Origin: CALBPI01 sp038521865
GTDB lineage: Bacteria > Pseudomonadota > Gammaproteobacteria > Steroidobacterales > Woeseiaceae
Reading direction: 5' to 3'
NCBI GenBank assembly: GCA_038521865.1
Contig: JBCBKO010000002.1
Span: 434,001 to 498,000 of the forward strand
Length of the DNA stretch: 64,000 nt
Part shown: positions 62,367 through 64,000 of the stretch, piece by piece
How the letters are laid out: each line of letters opens with the position of its first letter
Position numbering within the stretch: the first letter of the stretch is position 1
Notes under the pieces: model-generated
What the model was told of the DNA's origin: nothing
What the model saw: the letters and a program-made list of their open reading frames with translations, nothing else
Databases searched by the model: none
Made by a program: the position numbers and the translations under genes

Positions 62367-64000
62367 CGCACGTATCGAATCTGGTCGAGATAAAACGTGA
62401 CCGGTGAGCTGCGCCCTTCAAGCGCGAAGACAAAGCCGGTCTTGATCTGACTCAAGTCTCGACGGCGTAGCGGGATCTCATAGCGTGTCCACTGATCCGT
62501 GAGTTCGATGTTCTTGATCTCGGCAATCGTGGAGTCAGGGAACGGCATGTCCTCGCCGATCAATCCGACGCCGAACTTCACGCGTTCACCACCGTACTCA
62601 CCCCGCGCCCAGAGCTCGAGCTTGCGTGCACCCGTGAGATCGAAACCACCCTCGACCTCGCCCCAGTCATTCGCAGGATGCTGCCATGCGACCGCAGCCC
62701 AGCCGAATTTGCTTTCGTAGCGGATACGAAGCGATCGATCGCCGGTTTTCACGTTTCGAGTTGAGTGTGGGTCGAGTGTCAGTGCATCCGTCGTACCCAT
62801 CCAACCTGAAGGCGCCCAGGGCATGCCCTCGAATCCATCTTCGTAGACATACACCGGAAACTGGACCGAACCGATCTCACCTTTCACCTTCAACGGGTAT
62901 GAAGCAGTCGCCGACTTGCCTTTCGAGCCACGGGCAATAGCAATCACTCGGTAGTAGCCGGGCTCCTCCGGGGTCGTCAAAGTTGCCGTCGCTGCTTCGG
63001 TTTCATTGAACGCACCATCAACACGAACAGGTGCAGGACGATAATCGCCACCGGTGAGGTACTCGCCAGTCTCCGGATAGAGACCCCATTCCACCGCCAC
63101 TGAGTCATCAGACTCAATCGTGAAAACGTAAGACTCGCCCGGTTCAAACACACGTCCCTCGATGGTTTCTTCAACACGAATTTCCGATATGGTCGGCGCC
63201 GCGATGGTGGGCGCTTCACCGGTCCAAAACGCCTGCATCTTATCGGCTGACGCTAACGTCGACCCGTCTGGCAGCAACATGCCGAACCAGGTCGCCGTGC
63301 CTTCTACTTTATGGCCCCAGGTAAACGCATAACCGCCTAGCGCCCGACCGGGTTGATCCAGAACCGCATGCTGATAACTAAGGGCGTAATGAGCCGCTTT
63401 CTCAGTGCTCGTCGGTTCATAAGGCGCGCCCCACTCCGTCGTCGCCACCTCCCAGGTGCCGCGTCCCCCGAACTCCGTCAGAATGTATGGTTTGGTAGCA
63501 CCTGCTGCTTCCAGCCGTTCGGGCAGCGATGGTGCGCCTCCGTAACTATTGATGCCGTGAATATCGATGGCATCACAAACCTCATGGACATAGCGCACGC
63601 GCTCACCGCCGATTTCAGCCGTGACCGTCATGGTCGGATGATGCGGGTCGAGTGATTTGACGAGTTTGGCTGCATCGTTGACGGCCGCCCATATCTTCGG
63701 ATTGTCGCCCTGTTCAAACCCTTCCATCTCGTTGCCAAGTGCCCAGATGAGCAACGCCGGGTGATCACGATACTCAAGAACTTTTTCTCGAACGTAATCC
63801 AGCTGCGCGGCAACCTGCGCTTCATTGTTGTAATCGAACCCATGTCGTTCGTGACCAAGCCAGATTCCTACGGTGACCGATAAACCTGCCGCGTGAGCAG
63901 CATCTAACGTCGGTCCAATATCGTCGGCACCCCAGGTCCTAAGTGAATTTGCGCCGATCGCTGCGAGCTTCGAGATATCACCATCGCCACCGGCCCCCTG
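62363..64000 (-). CDS. GH2-like glycoside hydrolase with C-terminal carbohydrate-binding-type domain (5' end outside window)
   Basis: The frame is open to the right edge; 546 residues are visible. The TIM barrel begins at GANSLRTWGADD near the edge, with the acid/base in LIWALGNEMEG and the nucleophile in YILTEFGGRGTW, as in GH2. A beta-sandwich segment (about EIRVEETIEGRVFEPGESYVFTIESD) and a C-terminal beta-jellyroll (FEGMPWAPSGWMGT... LELWARGEYGG... FYLDQIRYVR) follow, typical of CBM11/CBM-like domains. Probably an exported beta-glucosidase or exo-glucanase supplying the glucan locus. The signal peptide, if any, is outside the window. Convergent with lacI. Confidence 0.75.
   Translation of the reverse strand, partial: QGAGGDGDISKLAAIGANSLRTWGADDIGPTLDAAHAAGLSVTVGIWLGHERHGFDYNNEAQVAAQLDYVREKVLEYRDHPALLIWALGNEMEGFEQGDNPKIWAAVNDAAKLVKSLDPHHPTMTVTAEIGGERVRYVHEVCDAIDIHGINSYGGAPSLPERLEAAGATKPYILTEFGGRGTWEVATTEWGAPYEPTSTEKAAHYALSYQHAVLDQPGRALGGYAFTWGHKVEGTATWFGMLLPDGSTLASADKMQAFWTGEAPTIAAPTISEIRVEETIEGRVFEPGESYVFTIESDDSVAVEWGLYPETGEYLTGGDYRPAPVRVDGAFNETEAATATLTTPEEPGYYRVIAIARGSKGKSATASYPLKVKGEIGSVQFPVYVYEDGFEGMPWAPSGWMGTTDALTLDPHSTRNVKTGDRSLRIRYESKFGWAAVAWQHPANDWGEVEGGFDLTGARKLELWARGEYGGERVKFGVGLIGEDMPFPDSTIAEIKNIELTDQWTRYEIPLRRRDLSQIKTGFVFALEGRSSPVTFYLDQIRYVR

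Noticed and set aside
1..64000. Search for CRISPR arrays, tRNA/rRNA genes, transposases and prophage genes
   Set aside because: No regularly spaced repeats, cloverleaf sequences, transposase motifs or phage structural genes were found; XerC is the housekeeping recombinase by context.

Overview
This 64 kb window looks like the chromosome of a (probably marine) gammaproteobacterium. The evidence is gene content and order: hemC-hemD-hemX-hemY, dapF-DUF484-xerC, hslV-hslU-DUF971, ubiE-ubiJ-ubiB with ubiK nearby, and glnK-amt behind a sigma-54/NtrC promoter are typical gammaproteobacterial arrangements. An AbgT transporter and a beta-1,3-glucan (laminarin-type) utilisation cluster fit a marine or sediment heterotroph. 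I cannot fix the genus. No tRNA, rRNA, CRISPR array or recognisable insertion sequence was seen.

Layout. 1-2.7 kb: end of a tandem-adaptor MacB-like ABC export operon. 2.7-6.3 kb: heme A synthesis genes ctaA-cyoE, divergent from a membrane-anchored cytochrome c, then a DUF6090 membrane protein. 6.3-10.7 kb: comM/yifB, ubiK, the nitrogen-regulated glnK-amt operon and a DUF4124 protein. 10.7-24.4 kb: dense housekeeping block (heme precursor synthesis hemCDXY; an SDR; a solitary ParA; dapF-DUF484-xerC; hslVU; DUF971; ubiE-ubiJ-ubiB). 24.4-34 kb: DUF2799 lipoprotein, APC permease, DUF1801, BioY, TRIC channel, a DUF6958-like protein, a Ser/Thr kinase fused to HDOD, AbgT and an MsbA-like ABC exporter. 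34-37.9 kb: secreted 5'-nucleotidase-like phosphatase, a lipoprotein and a periplasmic beta-propeller.

37.9-50.7 kb is an AT-richer accessory island and the most unusual part. It holds a 2433-residue Sec-exported SpvB/VCBS/RHS protein on the minus strand, ending in an unassigned toxin-like tail and followed by an overlapping small gene that is the natural immunity candidate. It also holds a secreted astacin-like metalloprotease with a PKD domain. Six divergent small exported proteins (about 90 mature residues, mostly a two-cysteine layout) are scattered through it. One of these is frameshifted in a poly-T tract inside its signal peptide, and another seems to start with ATT. A decayed copy of the 3' end of the neighbouring tmpT gene lies inside the island, so part of it appears to have arrived by duplication or recombination at tmpT.

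50.8-56.7 kb: tmpT, a hotdog thioesterase, DUF998, a TetR regulator with a clear operator, DUF2059, a TerB-like protein, an alpha/beta hydrolase and OmpW. 56.8-64 kb: a glucan locus with a large GH94/GH149-like phosphorylase, a GH17 glucanase, a LacI regulator, a perfect LacI-type palindrome in front of the phosphorylase, and a convergent GH2-like hydrolase running off the window. Together these suggest breakdown of beta-1,3-glucan followed by phosphorolysis of the oligosaccharides under substrate-responsive repression.
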